In this document: positions 7,022 through 12,025 of the stretch, piece after piece
How positions within the stretch are numbered: position 1 is the stretch's first letter
Layout of the letters: every line of letters starts with the position of its first letter
Assembly: GCA_964604675.1 (NCBI GenBank)
Contig: CAZSAT010000175.1
Span: 1-12,043, forward strand
Direction of reading: 5' to 3'
Length of the DNA: 12,043 bases
From: CAZSAT01 sp964604675
GTDB taxonomy: Bacteria > Myxococcota_A > UBA796 > CAJQPC01
Notes under the pieces: generated by a model
Told to the model about the DNA's origin: nothing
Database searches by the model: none
What the model saw: the letters and a program-made list of their open reading frames with translations, nothing else
Translations under genes and position numbers: made by a program

Positions 7022-7714
7022 TCAGATGCCCCAGGCGCCCGAGATCTGGAGGTTGGCGCCGTTGACGTAGCTGGCTTCGTCGCTGAGCAGGAAGCGCGCG
7101 GCCGCGACCACGTCGTCGGGCGCGCCGATCTTCCGGGCCGGGATGTGCTCCAGCATGCGGTCGAGCTCTTCCTGCGGTGCCGAGCCGGTGTCGATGAAGC
7201 CCGGGCTGATGCAGTTGGCGGTCACCCCGGCCTTCGCGCCCGCCTTCGCCAGCGTGCGCGTGAGCACGAGCACGCCGATCTTCGCGATGTAGTGCGCGGT
7301 GACGTAGGGGTTGGCCTGGAGCTTGTCGGCGTTGGCCATCGAGAAGGTGAGGATGCGCCCGAAGCCCCGCTTGCGCATGCCCGGCAGCAGCTGCTGGGCG
7401 AGGAAGAAGACCGGGTCGAGGTTCGACTGGAACATGTGGCGCCAGCCTTCGACCGACTCCTTCATCAGCGGCACGCGGTGGTACGGGCCCGCCGCGACGA
7501 CCAGCGCATCGACCGGGTCGATGCCTGCGACCAGCGCCTCCACCGCTTCCGGATCCGAAGCATCGCAGGCCACGAACGCGGCCCCGCGCCCTTCGAGGTC
7601 GGGCGCGCGCGTGCGAGGCCCGGCGATGGTGAGCTTCCAGCCGTCGTCCAACAGGGCGGCGCCGATGGCGTGGCCGAGTCCGCGGGCTCCGCCGACGATG
7701 AGGGCGTGACGCAC
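7022..7714 (-). CDS. SDR family oxidoreductase with variant catalytic Tyr position
   Basis: A 230-residue short-chain dehydrogenase/reductase, NAD(P)H-dependent and cytosolic. The Rossmann glycine motif is GGARGLG (residues 8-14, replacing TGxxxGIG). The NNAG-like motif is VVAAG (72-76), and catalytic-tetrad Asn is N98. The SDR C-terminal signature ISPGFIDT and the tail RKIGAPDDVVAAARFLLSDEASYVNG are present. The catalytic segment reads S125 ... TAH141-Y142-I-A-K145: Lys and Ser are there, but the residue four before Lys is His, with Tyr one position later, and the Ser-to-Lys distance is about three residues longer than in FabG. GPRTR after beta-2 suggests NADP(H) preference. Start is GTG 7714, fixed by GGAGG at 7719-7723 with 4-nt spacing and by MRHALIVGG starting directly at strand beta-1. 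The long open frame upstream is antisense to the HEAT gene. Confidence 0.9.
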   Translation of the reverse strand: MRHALIVGGARGLGHAIGAALLDDGWKLTIAGPRTRAPDLEGRGAAFVACDASDPEAVEALVAGIDPVDALVVAAGPYHRVPLMKESVEGWRHMFQSNLDPVFFLAQQLLPGMRKRGFGRILTFSMANADKLQANPYVTAHYIAKIGVLVLTRTLAKAGAKAGVTANCISPGFIDTGSAPQEELDRMLEHIPARKIGAPDDVVAAARFLLSDEASYVNGANLQISGAWGI

Positions 7715-7718
7715 AGAT

Positions 7719-7723
7719 CCTCC
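7719..7723 (-). promoter_or_regulatory. Shine-Dalgarno GGAGG that fixes the SDR GTG start
   Basis: On the minus strand GGAGG is followed by ATCT and then GTG at 7714. This site selects the GTG start of the 230-residue SDR over the many upstream in-frame starts, which lie in antisense of the divergent operon. Confidence 0.75.
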
Positions 7724-7724
7724 G

Positions 7725-7738
7725 GGGCTGGCCAGCCC
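7725..7738. promoter_or_regulatory. 14-bp perfect palindrome, candidate operator
   Basis: GGGCTGGCCAGCCC is fully self-complementary. It lies in the 72-bp divergent region between the SDR start (7714) and the lipoprotein start (7787), one base from the SDR ribosome binding site. A dimeric regulator could bind it, or it could form a 5'-leader hairpin in the SDR mRNA. Both are inference from symmetry and position. Confidence 0.4.
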
Positions 7739-7786
7739 TATCGCGGCCTGCCCGACCTCGTGGCAGGATGCGCGCCGGAGGTTCCG

Positions 7787-8062
7787 ATGCTCGCCTGGCT
7801 GCTCGCCTGCACCACCACCCTCGAGGCCGAAGACACGGTCTCGCAGGAAGGCCTGAGCTGGTACGCCTCGTGCGGCGACCCGGCCTGCTCCACCTACGCC
7901 GGCCCCTGGGAAGGCGTGCCGCTCTGCGCCGACGAAGGCGTGGCCCTGGGCGACAGCTGCCCCGACCCCGACGCGAGCTGCGACCCGGTCGACGCCTGCA
8001 ACGCCCTGTGGGTGTGCACCGCGGAGGACCCGCACGACCAGGAAGGCGGCTGCCCGATCTGA
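7787..8062 (+). CDS. Small Cys-rich lipoprotein
   Basis: A 91-residue predicted lipoprotein. MLAWLLAC has a short hydrophobic run and a lipobox ending LLAC8. The mature part carries eight more Cys (29, 34, 47, 58, 65, 71, 77, 89), enough for four disulphides, which fits an exported, oxidised protein. The pattern CGDPxC ... CNALWVC ... EDP ... GGCPI resembles, from memory, a Cys-rich module found in longer myxobacterial surface proteins where it ends in CPIS; here the protein stops at CPI. ATG 7787 is set by GGAGG at 7777-7781 with 5-nt spacing. The frame is open upstream through antisense of the SDR gene, which is not coding. Its stop is 3 nt before the HEAT-repeat gene, so the two form an operon. 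Function unknown. Confidence 0.75.
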   Translation: MLAWLLACTTTLEAEDTVSQEGLSWYASCGDPACSTYAGPWEGVPLCADEGVALGDSCPDPDASCDPVDACNALWVCTAEDPHDQEGGCPI

Positions 8063-8065
8063 TCG

Positions 8066-8992
8066 ATGGCCCTCACCGCACGCAGCCGACCGGAAGCCTG
8101 GCTCGAGGCCCTCGAGCACCCCACCGACGACCTCGTCCGGCGCGCCATGGCCCACCGGTCGGGGCTGGTGGTGGCGCGCGCCGCCCCCCACAGCGCCGAT
8201 CACGAGGCCCTGGCGGCGGCCTTCCTGCGGCTGTGCACGAACGGCGCGAAGCACGACCCGGGCTGCGCCGGCAAGCTCGCGGTGCTCGAGGCCCTGGGCG
8301 ACGAGACCCCGCACGCCCTGCTGATGCGCGGCGCCACCTACCGCCAGCCCGAGCCCAGCTGGGGGCCGCCGGTCGACACCGCCGGTGGCGTGCGTGCCCG
8401 CTCGGCGCTGACCCTGGTCGACCAGCTCCACCCGGAAGCGCCGCTGATGCTGGCGCACCTGCTCGCCGATCCGCTCACGCTCTGCCGCTCGGCGGCGTGC
8501 GAGGGCCTGGCCGCCTGGGGCGACCCGGTGCTCGGGGGCGCCCTGATGCGGCTGCGCGTGGACCTCGCCGAAGACGAACCCGAGGTGCTCTCGGCCGCCT
8601 ACGACGCGCTGTTGGAGCTGAGCACCGAGCTGCACGAGGACTGGGTGGTCGGCCAGCTCCGGCGCAAGGCGGTGCCGGCGGAGTGCGCGGCGCTGGCGCT
8701 CGGCGGCGCTCGCCTGGAGGTGCTGGAGCCGCTGCTGGGTCTGTTCCGGCGGGCCCTCGAGTCCCAGACCGCGCGGGTGGCGCTGGTGGCGGTCGGTCTC
8801 CTGCGCACCGAGGCCTCGATCGACGCGCTGCTGGAGATCGTGCGAGACGGCACGGAAGGCGACGCGCGGGACGCGCTCGACGGACTGGCGGTGCATGCGC
8901 ACGACGAGGAGGTGGCTTCCCGGGTGGTGCAGGCGATCGAGGAGCACGGGGTGCCGGAGCTGTTGGAGCAGTGGGGGCACCACCGGGGGTAG
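8066..8992 (+). CDS. HEAT-repeat protein
   Basis: A 308-residue protein composed of paired helices of HEAT/PBS-lyase-repeat type. Repeat units can be seen at about 120-155 (HLLADPLTLCRSAACEGLAAWGDPVLGGAL), 155-190, 195-230, 230-265 and 265-300, with the usual Asp/Pro at turns and Ala/Leu helix cores. An N-terminal region contains HDPGCAGKLAVLEAL and PSWGPPVDTA, which I recall, without verification, from a conserved family of roughly 300-residue HEAT proteins. Such proteins act as protein-binding scaffolds; no catalytic motif is visible and no partner is named by the sequence. ATG 8066 follows the lipoprotein stop by 3 nt, so translation is probably coupled. The TAG at 8990-8992 is the last point before DNA of phage or plasmid character and is in the same frame as the next gene. 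Confidence 0.85.
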   Translation: MALTARSRPEAWLEALEHPTDDLVRRAMAHRSGLVVARAAPHSADHEALAAAFLRLCTNGAKHDPGCAGKLAVLEALGDETPHALLMRGATYRQPEPSWGPPVDTAGGVRARSALTLVDQLHPEAPLMLAHLLADPLTLCRSAACEGLAAWGDPVLGGALMRLRVDLAEDEPEVLSAAYDALLELSTELHEDWVVGQLRRKAVPAECAALALGGARLEVLEPLLGLFRRALESQTARVALVAVGLLRTEASIDALLEIVRDGTEGDARDALDGLAVHAHDEEVASRVVQAIEEHGVPELLEQWGHHRG

Positions 8993-9112
8993 CGACGGTT
9001 CGGCCGGCACGAGCACCGCGTCCCATGGGTCGGCAGCAAGCTCCCCGGAATCGCCACGGCGCCGCACCTCTGCATCCTCGCGCACGCTGATGCCGAGAGC
9101 TTCTCCTGGGTC
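8993..9112 (+). other. Junction stretch: upstream in-frame coding of the initiator without a start codon
   Basis: The frame of the following initiator gene is open from the HEAT stop (8990-8992) but holds no ATG, GTG or TTG until 9113. Translated, it reads ...WVGSKLPGIATAPHLC, then ILAHADAESFSWVL, joining KVETICEEC. This matches the usual first helix and the SW-x3-ETIA lead of phage HTH replication proteins. The stretch therefore appears to be part of the initiator's real coding sequence whose own start has been lost or replaced. No Shine-Dalgarno or promoter is evident. A recombination boundary, a 5' deletion or an assembly join would all give this picture. Confidence 0.5.
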
Positions 9113-10051
9113 TTGAAGGTCGAGACCATCTGCGAGGAGTGCGACTTCTCCCGGAGCACCGCCTTCCGCGCCCTCCGCACCCTCGAGGAGCTCGAGCTCG
9201 TCTTCCGCACCCGGCGCGAGTTCCTCTGGACCGGCCGCCAGCTCGCCTCCCGCTACACCCTCTGCGTGCCCCCCTCGCTGAGGGCGCCGGGCTTCCAGCT
9301 CGACCTCCCCCTCGTCGAGAAGGTGAAGTCGAACAGGAGGCGTTGGGAGCGCGACGGCGAGCACGAAGAAGCCGAGGTCGTCGACCTCTGCCCCGGGGTG
9401 TCACCTGCTGACACCCTCCCCGTGTCACCTGCTGACACCCTCCCCGTGTCACCTGCTGACACCCCTATTACAGACCCAGGATCCACAAACCTCGCCACTA
9501 CCCCCCAACCCCCCGCAAGCGGGGGGCTTCAGACCGAGAACGGGGAGGAGGAGCTGCAGCTCGAGCTCCCCGGAACCACTGAGCCGCCCAAGCCGAAGGC
9601 GCGGCGCAAGGAGCGGACCGAGGAGCTCGCCGAGCTCGCCGAGCTCGCCCGAGAGACCTTTGGGACGGCCATGCTCGAGGTGCCCGGGCTCGTCGACCAG
9701 GTCGAGGGTTGCCGGCGGGACGTGCGGATGAGGCTCCGGAGCCTCGCTCGGGAGCGCGGCCTGCCCGCGCGGAACCGGGACCTGCGCTGGGCGCTGCGGA
9801 AGCTGGCCGCCGAGCACCGTGAGCGGGCGGTGGCGCCTTCGCCGGCGAAGACGGCCGCGGCCATCGAGCTGGACTGGGACAAGGTCACCGCCGCCGAGCA
9901 GTCCGCTGGGCAGGTGGAGATGGAGCGGAGGGGCTGGCTCGAGCCGGCCTGGTGGGACCTGTACAACCAGGGTGCCGAGGGCGGGAGGCTCTACGAGGAG
10001 AAGCTCGCCGAGTGCATCGTCGCAGTGCGTGCCCAGCGCGCGGCCGGGTGA
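9113..10051 (+). CDS. Winged-helix replication-initiator-like protein, 5' end probably truncated
   Basis: 312 residues if started at TTG 9113. Residues 2-60 form a helix-turn-helix/winged-helix: VETICEEC, FSRSTAFRALRTLEELELV (recognition helix about 13-24), then the wing RTRREFLWTGRQLASRYTL. This is the layout of phage HTH replication proteins. A Pro-rich linker (about 90-150) includes three VSPADTLP repeats at 96-118. The C-terminal part is Arg/Glu-rich and helical, with RTEELAELAELARETFG and WWDLYNQGAEGG. TTG 9113 has no Shine-Dalgarno, and it cuts off helix 1, which is still readable upstream, so the annotated start is only the first permitted one. The gene may be a remnant, or it may use a non-standard start such as ATC 9050 or 9074. 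It sits 3 nt before the topoisomerase-like gene. A role as DNA-binding initiator is inferred from fold and repeats. Confidence 0.7.
   Translation: MKVETICEECDFSRSTAFRALRTLEELELVFRTRREFLWTGRQLASRYTLCVPPSLRAPGFQLDLPLVEKVKSNRRRWERDGEHEEAEVVDLCPGVSPADTLPVSPADTLPVSPADTPITDPGSTNLATTPQPPASGGLQTENGEEELQLELPGTTEPPKPKARRKERTEELAELAELARETFGTAMLEVPGLVDQVEGCRRDVRMRLRSLARERGLPARNRDLRWALRKLAAEHRERAVAPSPAKTAAAIELDWDKVTAAEQSAGQVEMERRGWLEPAWWDLYNQGAEGGRLYEEKLAECIVAVRAQRAAG
9398..9465 (+). repeat. Three 24-bp tandem repeats (iteron-like), candidate origin
   Basis: GTGTCACCTGCTGACAC occurs at 9398-9414, 9422-9438 and 9446-9462. The first two copies are followed by CCTCCCC, giving an exact 24-bp period. Each copy contains a perfect 6-bp dyad (GTGTCA, 5-nt spacer, TGACAC), as expected for a dimer binding site. 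The repeats encode VSPADTLP in the linker of the initiator-like protein. The following 9465-9500 is about half A+T by my count, clearly richer than its surroundings. This arrangement is like the lambda origin inside gene O. Binding by the encoded protein is inferred. Confidence 0.7.
9509..9526. other. Strong GC hairpin within the initiator gene
   Basis: CCCCCCGC (9509-9516) and GCGGGGGG (9519-9526) are perfect inverted 8-bp arms around AA, so the folded loop would be GCAAGC with a 6-bp stem. It lies just after the less GC-rich stretch downstream of the three repeats. It is terminator-like on either strand but has no T-tract and lies inside an open frame. A structural role in the putative origin is possible. 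Confidence 0.6.
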
Positions 10052-10054
10052 GGC

Positions 10055-10930
10055 GTGGCTGACCTCGAGACGCTGAAGAAGCTCGAGATCCGAGACCTCG
10101 ACGAGGACCTTCGGTCCCTGGACGAGGCCCGGCTCCGGGAGCTCTTCGCCTCGAAGCGGTCAGGGCGCGTGAAGCTCTCGCCGTTGATGCGGAACATCAT
10201 CTGGCAGGCCCACGGCCAGATTATCGAGGGCGCCGAGGAGCTGGTCGAGGGCAACCTCCGGACCTTCTGGTACTCCAGGGTCAAGCCGGTGCTCTCGAAG
10301 CTGACCGACGACGACGACCTCAAGAGCGACCCCTACTACCGGATGCTCGAGAGCTTCCGGGCGATGGCCCTGGACCACGGCCTGGTGAAGTACGCCGACT
10401 TCGGCTTCACCGACGAGGGCTGGGAAGGCAGGCGCATCGGCACCGAGCGGCCCGAGGTGCTGGTCTTCACCGAGAAGATGGGCTGGATCCGCTTCCTGCG
10501 GCGGGTTCACGGCGACCTGGGGGTCTCGACCCTGGCGCTCGGAGGAGCTCCGAGCGCGCTGACGAGCGAGTACACGGCGACCCACATGCTCGAGGCGATG
10601 GGGGAGGAGCCGCCCGAGGTCCACCTGGTGGGCATCGTCGATTGGGACCCTGCCGGGGCCATCATTGCAGCGGCATTTCAAGAGCAGCTCCGGCTGACGG
10701 GGCTGACGAAGACGCGGCTGAGCACGGTGGTGCGTCCGGCCCTGTACACGGCCGACGAGATGGAGCTCTACAAGTTCCCGCTGCCCAACACCGGGTCGGA
10801 GAAGACGAAGGCCGAGCAGTGGCTGGCGGAGACGGGCGGGGTGAACGGGGAGGCGTTCGGGCTGGAGGCGGAGTCGTTGCCGATGGCCAGGGCCCGGGCC
10901 GTGGTGGAGAAGCTCGTGCTTCGGGGCTGA
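10055..10930 (+). CDS. Topoisomerase VI subunit A-like protein (Mini-A type) with TOPRIM domain
   Basis: A 291-residue protein resembling Spo11/topoisomerase VI A. The TOPRIM domain shows VLVFTEKMGW (E140, G143) and LVGIVDWDPAG (D196, D198), the ExxG and DxD metal-binding motifs, with DWDPxG in the form usual for TopoVI A. The segment GGAPSALTSEYTATHML corresponds to the GKGYPDxxTR region. The C-terminal YTADEMELYKFPLP ... TKAEQWL ... EAFGLEAES matches the family's ending. N-terminally, LRTFWYSRVKPVL (Y73) is the best candidate for the catalytic-Tyr segment. No GHKL ATPase B subunit is found in the remaining 1.1 kb. B-less relatives in mobile elements are known as Mini-A; their activity is poorly known, so double-strand cleavage is inferred. 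The start is GTG 10055, 3 nt after the initiator stop, implying coupled translation. Confidence 0.82.
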   Translation: MADLETLKKLEIRDLDEDLRSLDEARLRELFASKRSGRVKLSPLMRNIIWQAHGQIIEGAEELVEGNLRTFWYSRVKPVLSKLTDDDDLKSDPYYRMLESFRAMALDHGLVKYADFGFTDEGWEGRRIGTERPEVLVFTEKMGWIRFLRRVHGDLGVSTLALGGAPSALTSEYTATHMLEAMGEEPPEVHLVGIVDWDPAGAIIAAAFQEQLRLTGLTKTRLSTVVRPALYTADEMELYKFPLPNTGSEKTKAEQWLAETGGVNGEAFGLEAESLPMARARAVVEKLVLRG

Positions 10931-10948
10931 AGGGCTGATCGCGTGGTT

Positions 10949-11012
10949 GGGTCGACGGAAGCGTGGCGTTCCCAACGTGCCACGCAGTCGCTTCCGCGAG
11001 GCTCCTCGACCC
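10949..11012. repeat. Nested inverted repeats, possible structured RNA, operator or cruciform
   Basis: Three concentric pairs are visible. GGGTCGA (10949-10955) pairs with TCGACCC (11006-11012). GGAAGCG (10957-10963) pairs with CGCTTCC (10989-10995). GCGTGGCGTT (10961-10970) pairs with AACGTGCCACGC (10974-10985) with a 2-nt bulge and a CCC loop. The middle and inner stems share GCG, so they would compete. The region follows the replication genes and precedes a gene with its own strong ribosome binding site. No U-tract is present. Confidence 0.6.
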
Positions 11013-11086
11013 CCCAGTGGCGAGGCGAAGTGGGGAAAGTCCTTGCGGAGCACGATTATCCAGTAAAGAATCAGAAGGAAGATTCC

Positions 11087-11092
11087 AAGGAG
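11087..11092 (+). promoter_or_regulatory. Strong Shine-Dalgarno AAGGAG
   Basis: AAGGAG lies 7 nt upstream of ATG 11100. It fixes that start and is one of the strongest ribosome binding sites in the window, suggesting a well-expressed product. Confidence 0.75.
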
Positions 11093-11099
11093 CACTCTC

Positions 11100-11507
11100 A
11101 TGGCCTGCAAGCCCCCTGTCCGGATGGTCACCCTCTTCAAGGAGCGCCTCTTCACGACGAACGGGACGGGGTCCTACGTGCTCGTTCGCGTGAGCCCGAA
11201 GCAGCTCGAGAACATCGGCCCGTTTCTGGATGGGATCATCGCGTACGCGATCTGCCGGGACAAGTCGGCGAACTTCGAGTTCAAGCTGATCGGCGAGTGG
11301 TCCAACGACGGCGAGACCTGGTCGGCCTTCGGGGGGGACATCGTGCCTGCGACGACGGCGAACGGGCAGGTGGTGAGCGCGAACTACACCACCGCGCAAG
11401 ACTTCGGGCTGTACGTGCGCTTCCTGGTGGGCGTGAAGCCCTCCACCGGCACCGCCATCGAGACCGGCGTCCTGACACTCGCCCTCGGGCTCCAGCTCAA
11501 GAGCTGA
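11100..11507 (+). CDS. Small beta-rich protein of unknown function, mobile-element context
   Basis: A 135-residue protein with no recognised family. From about residue 8 it is dominated by alternating hydrophobic and polar residues and Gly/Thr/Asn turns, suggesting a beta-sandwich: RLFTTNGTGSYVLVRVSP, NFEFKLIGEWSNDGETWSAF and DFGLYVRFLVGVKPST are the clearest segments. EWSNDGETW followed by LYVRF is reminiscent of carbohydrate-binding or jelly-roll modules and of small virion or tail proteins. This is a resemblance of pattern only. There is no signal peptide or membrane segment, and just one Cys near each end of the first third (C3, C52). ATG 11100 is fixed by AAGGAG. GC-ending codons predominate, so it is well adapted to this genome. 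Its position after the replication genes suggests an element-encoded accessory or structural role. Confidence 0.65.
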   Translation: MACKPPVRMVTLFKERLFTTNGTGSYVLVRVSPKQLENIGPFLDGIIAYAICRDKSANFEFKLIGEWSNDGETWSAFGGDIVPATTANGQVVSANYTTAQDFGLYVRFLVGVKPSTGTAIETGVLTLALGLQLKS

Positions 11508-11617
11508 TCGTTCGCTGGCGTCTCCGCTGAGGCCAGAAAGTCTGAGAACCAAAAGCTACGGGAAAGGCCCGTCACACGGGCGACATCCTGTCCGTAAACG
11601 TTCGTGGGGATGATGCC
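11508..11617. other. 110-bp intergenic region with a small hairpin
   Basis: No gene is seen. GCCCGT (11567-11572) and ACGGGC (11576-11581) form a perfect 6-bp stem with a CAC loop, and an A-rich stretch precedes it at 11536-11566. GGGGA at 11607-11610 region serves as ribosome binding site for the next ORF. On the minus strand the hairpin would be followed by TTTCC, which is too weak for a confident terminator. Confidence 0.45.
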
Positions 11618-12025
11618 ATGATTCCTTCCCTTCAAGAGTCAGCGCTTGACCAGTACCAGAGGTCGCTCTTTGCCCTCAAGCGGTGGAGCCCAAGCTTGCT
11701 CGAGCTTGGGCTGGTTGCGCCAAGGGAACTCGAGGCGCCGGGAGTCGTCGCAGCACGTTTCCTTGCAGACCTACCTGATGAACTGCGCCGGCCGATCAAT
11801 GGGGTGGTCTCGCGCTCGGGGCTTGATGGGCAGCGCGGGAAGCGCGCTCTCATGCTCGGCGCGCCGGACGAGGACTGCTCACTACCCGCTGCTTTCGACT
11901 TCAGGAGCAGCTGCGCGGACTACCAGGACTTGCTGAAGGCTAGCCTCTGCGTGCTGAAGAACCACACCGACTATGCGGTGGCGGCGATGTGTGAACGAGG
12001 GTTGAGACCCGCGCCTATTCGGTGA
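11618..12025 (+). CDS. Hypothetical protein with atypical codon use
   Basis: A possible 135-residue product with no recognised family. It starts at ATG 11618 with a GGGGA-like ribosome binding site about 7 nt upstream and ends with TGA at 12023-12025. The sequence is mixed helical (LDQYQRSLFALKRWSPSLLELG, then ARFLADLPDELRRPINGVV as separate stretches), and three Cys fall in its last third. No signal peptide or membrane segment is visible. Third codon positions contain many A and T (for example ATT, CTT, CAA, TCA, CCA, GAA), unlike the nearly all G/C third positions of other genes here. This suggests either recent transfer or a non-genuine ORF. A 10-bp perfect inverted repeat lies within it. 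No function is proposed. Confidence 0.4.
   Translation: MIPSLQESALDQYQRSLFALKRWSPSLLELGLVAPRELEAPGVVAARFLADLPDELRRPINGVVSRSGLDGQRGKRALMLGAPDEDCSLPAAFDFRSSCADYQDLLKASLCVLKNHTDYAVAAMCERGLRPAPIR
11687..11712. repeat. 10-bp perfect inverted repeat (strong hairpin)
   Basis: AGCCCAAGCT (11687-11696) and AGCTTGGGCT (11703-11712) are exact inverted copies around TGCTCG. The element lies inside the low-confidence ORF at 11618. It would form a stable stem-loop in RNA or a dyad protein site in DNA. No T-tract follows. Confidence 0.65.

Larger units (their letters stand above)
9023..10930 (+). mobile_element. Phage- or plasmid-type replication module (left part of a mobile element)
   Basis: An initiator-like winged-helix gene with internal iteron-like repeats and a hairpin is followed after 3 nt by a topoisomerase VI A-like gene. 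Both kinds of gene are typical of mobile elements rather than of the surrounding chromosomal genes. The left boundary is placed near where initiator homology begins. The right boundary is not visible; the element probably continues through 12043. No integrase, att repeat, capsid or partition gene was seen, so prophage, integrated plasmid and satellite cannot be told apart. Confidence 0.5.
10931..11099 (+). other. 169-bp intergenic region with nested inverted repeats and leader of next gene
   Basis: No gene is seen. Positions 10949-11012 carry nested inverted repeats, described separately. From about 11040 the sequence becomes less GC-rich and leads to AAGGAG at 11087-11092. A weak promoter-like pair, TTGCGG (11043-11048) and TAAAGA (11064-11069), has only a 15-bp spacer and is not convincing. 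GGAAGATTCC at 11077-11086 is a small imperfect dyad beside the ribosome binding site. Confidence 0.5.

Noticed and set aside
7715..9364. Upstream extension of the SDR frame to a 780-residue protein
   Set aside because: The extension is antisense to the lipoprotein, HEAT and initiator genes. GTG 7714 has a good Shine-Dalgarno and begins exactly at the Rossmann fold.
9398..9465. Reading the 24-bp repeats as a CRISPR array
   Set aside because: The units are contiguous without unique spacers, stay in the reading frame of the initiator-like gene, and are only three in number.
8066..10051. HEAT gene plus initiator as one protein by UAG readthrough
   Set aside because: The shared frame has a one-in-three chance of occurring, the two parts have unrelated functions, and no readthrough context is recognised. 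Kept only as an alternative explanation of the junction.
10160..11552. Minus-strand open frames opposite the topoisomerase-like and beta-rich genes
   Set aside because: They are antisense to genes with clear motifs or a strong ribosome binding site, and their products show no recognisable features.
11591..11616. CGTGGGGATGATGCC resembling the 3' half of a type I-E CRISPR repeat
   Set aside because: Only one partial copy is present, with no regular spacing and no cas genes, and it coincides with the ribosome binding site and start of the following ORF.
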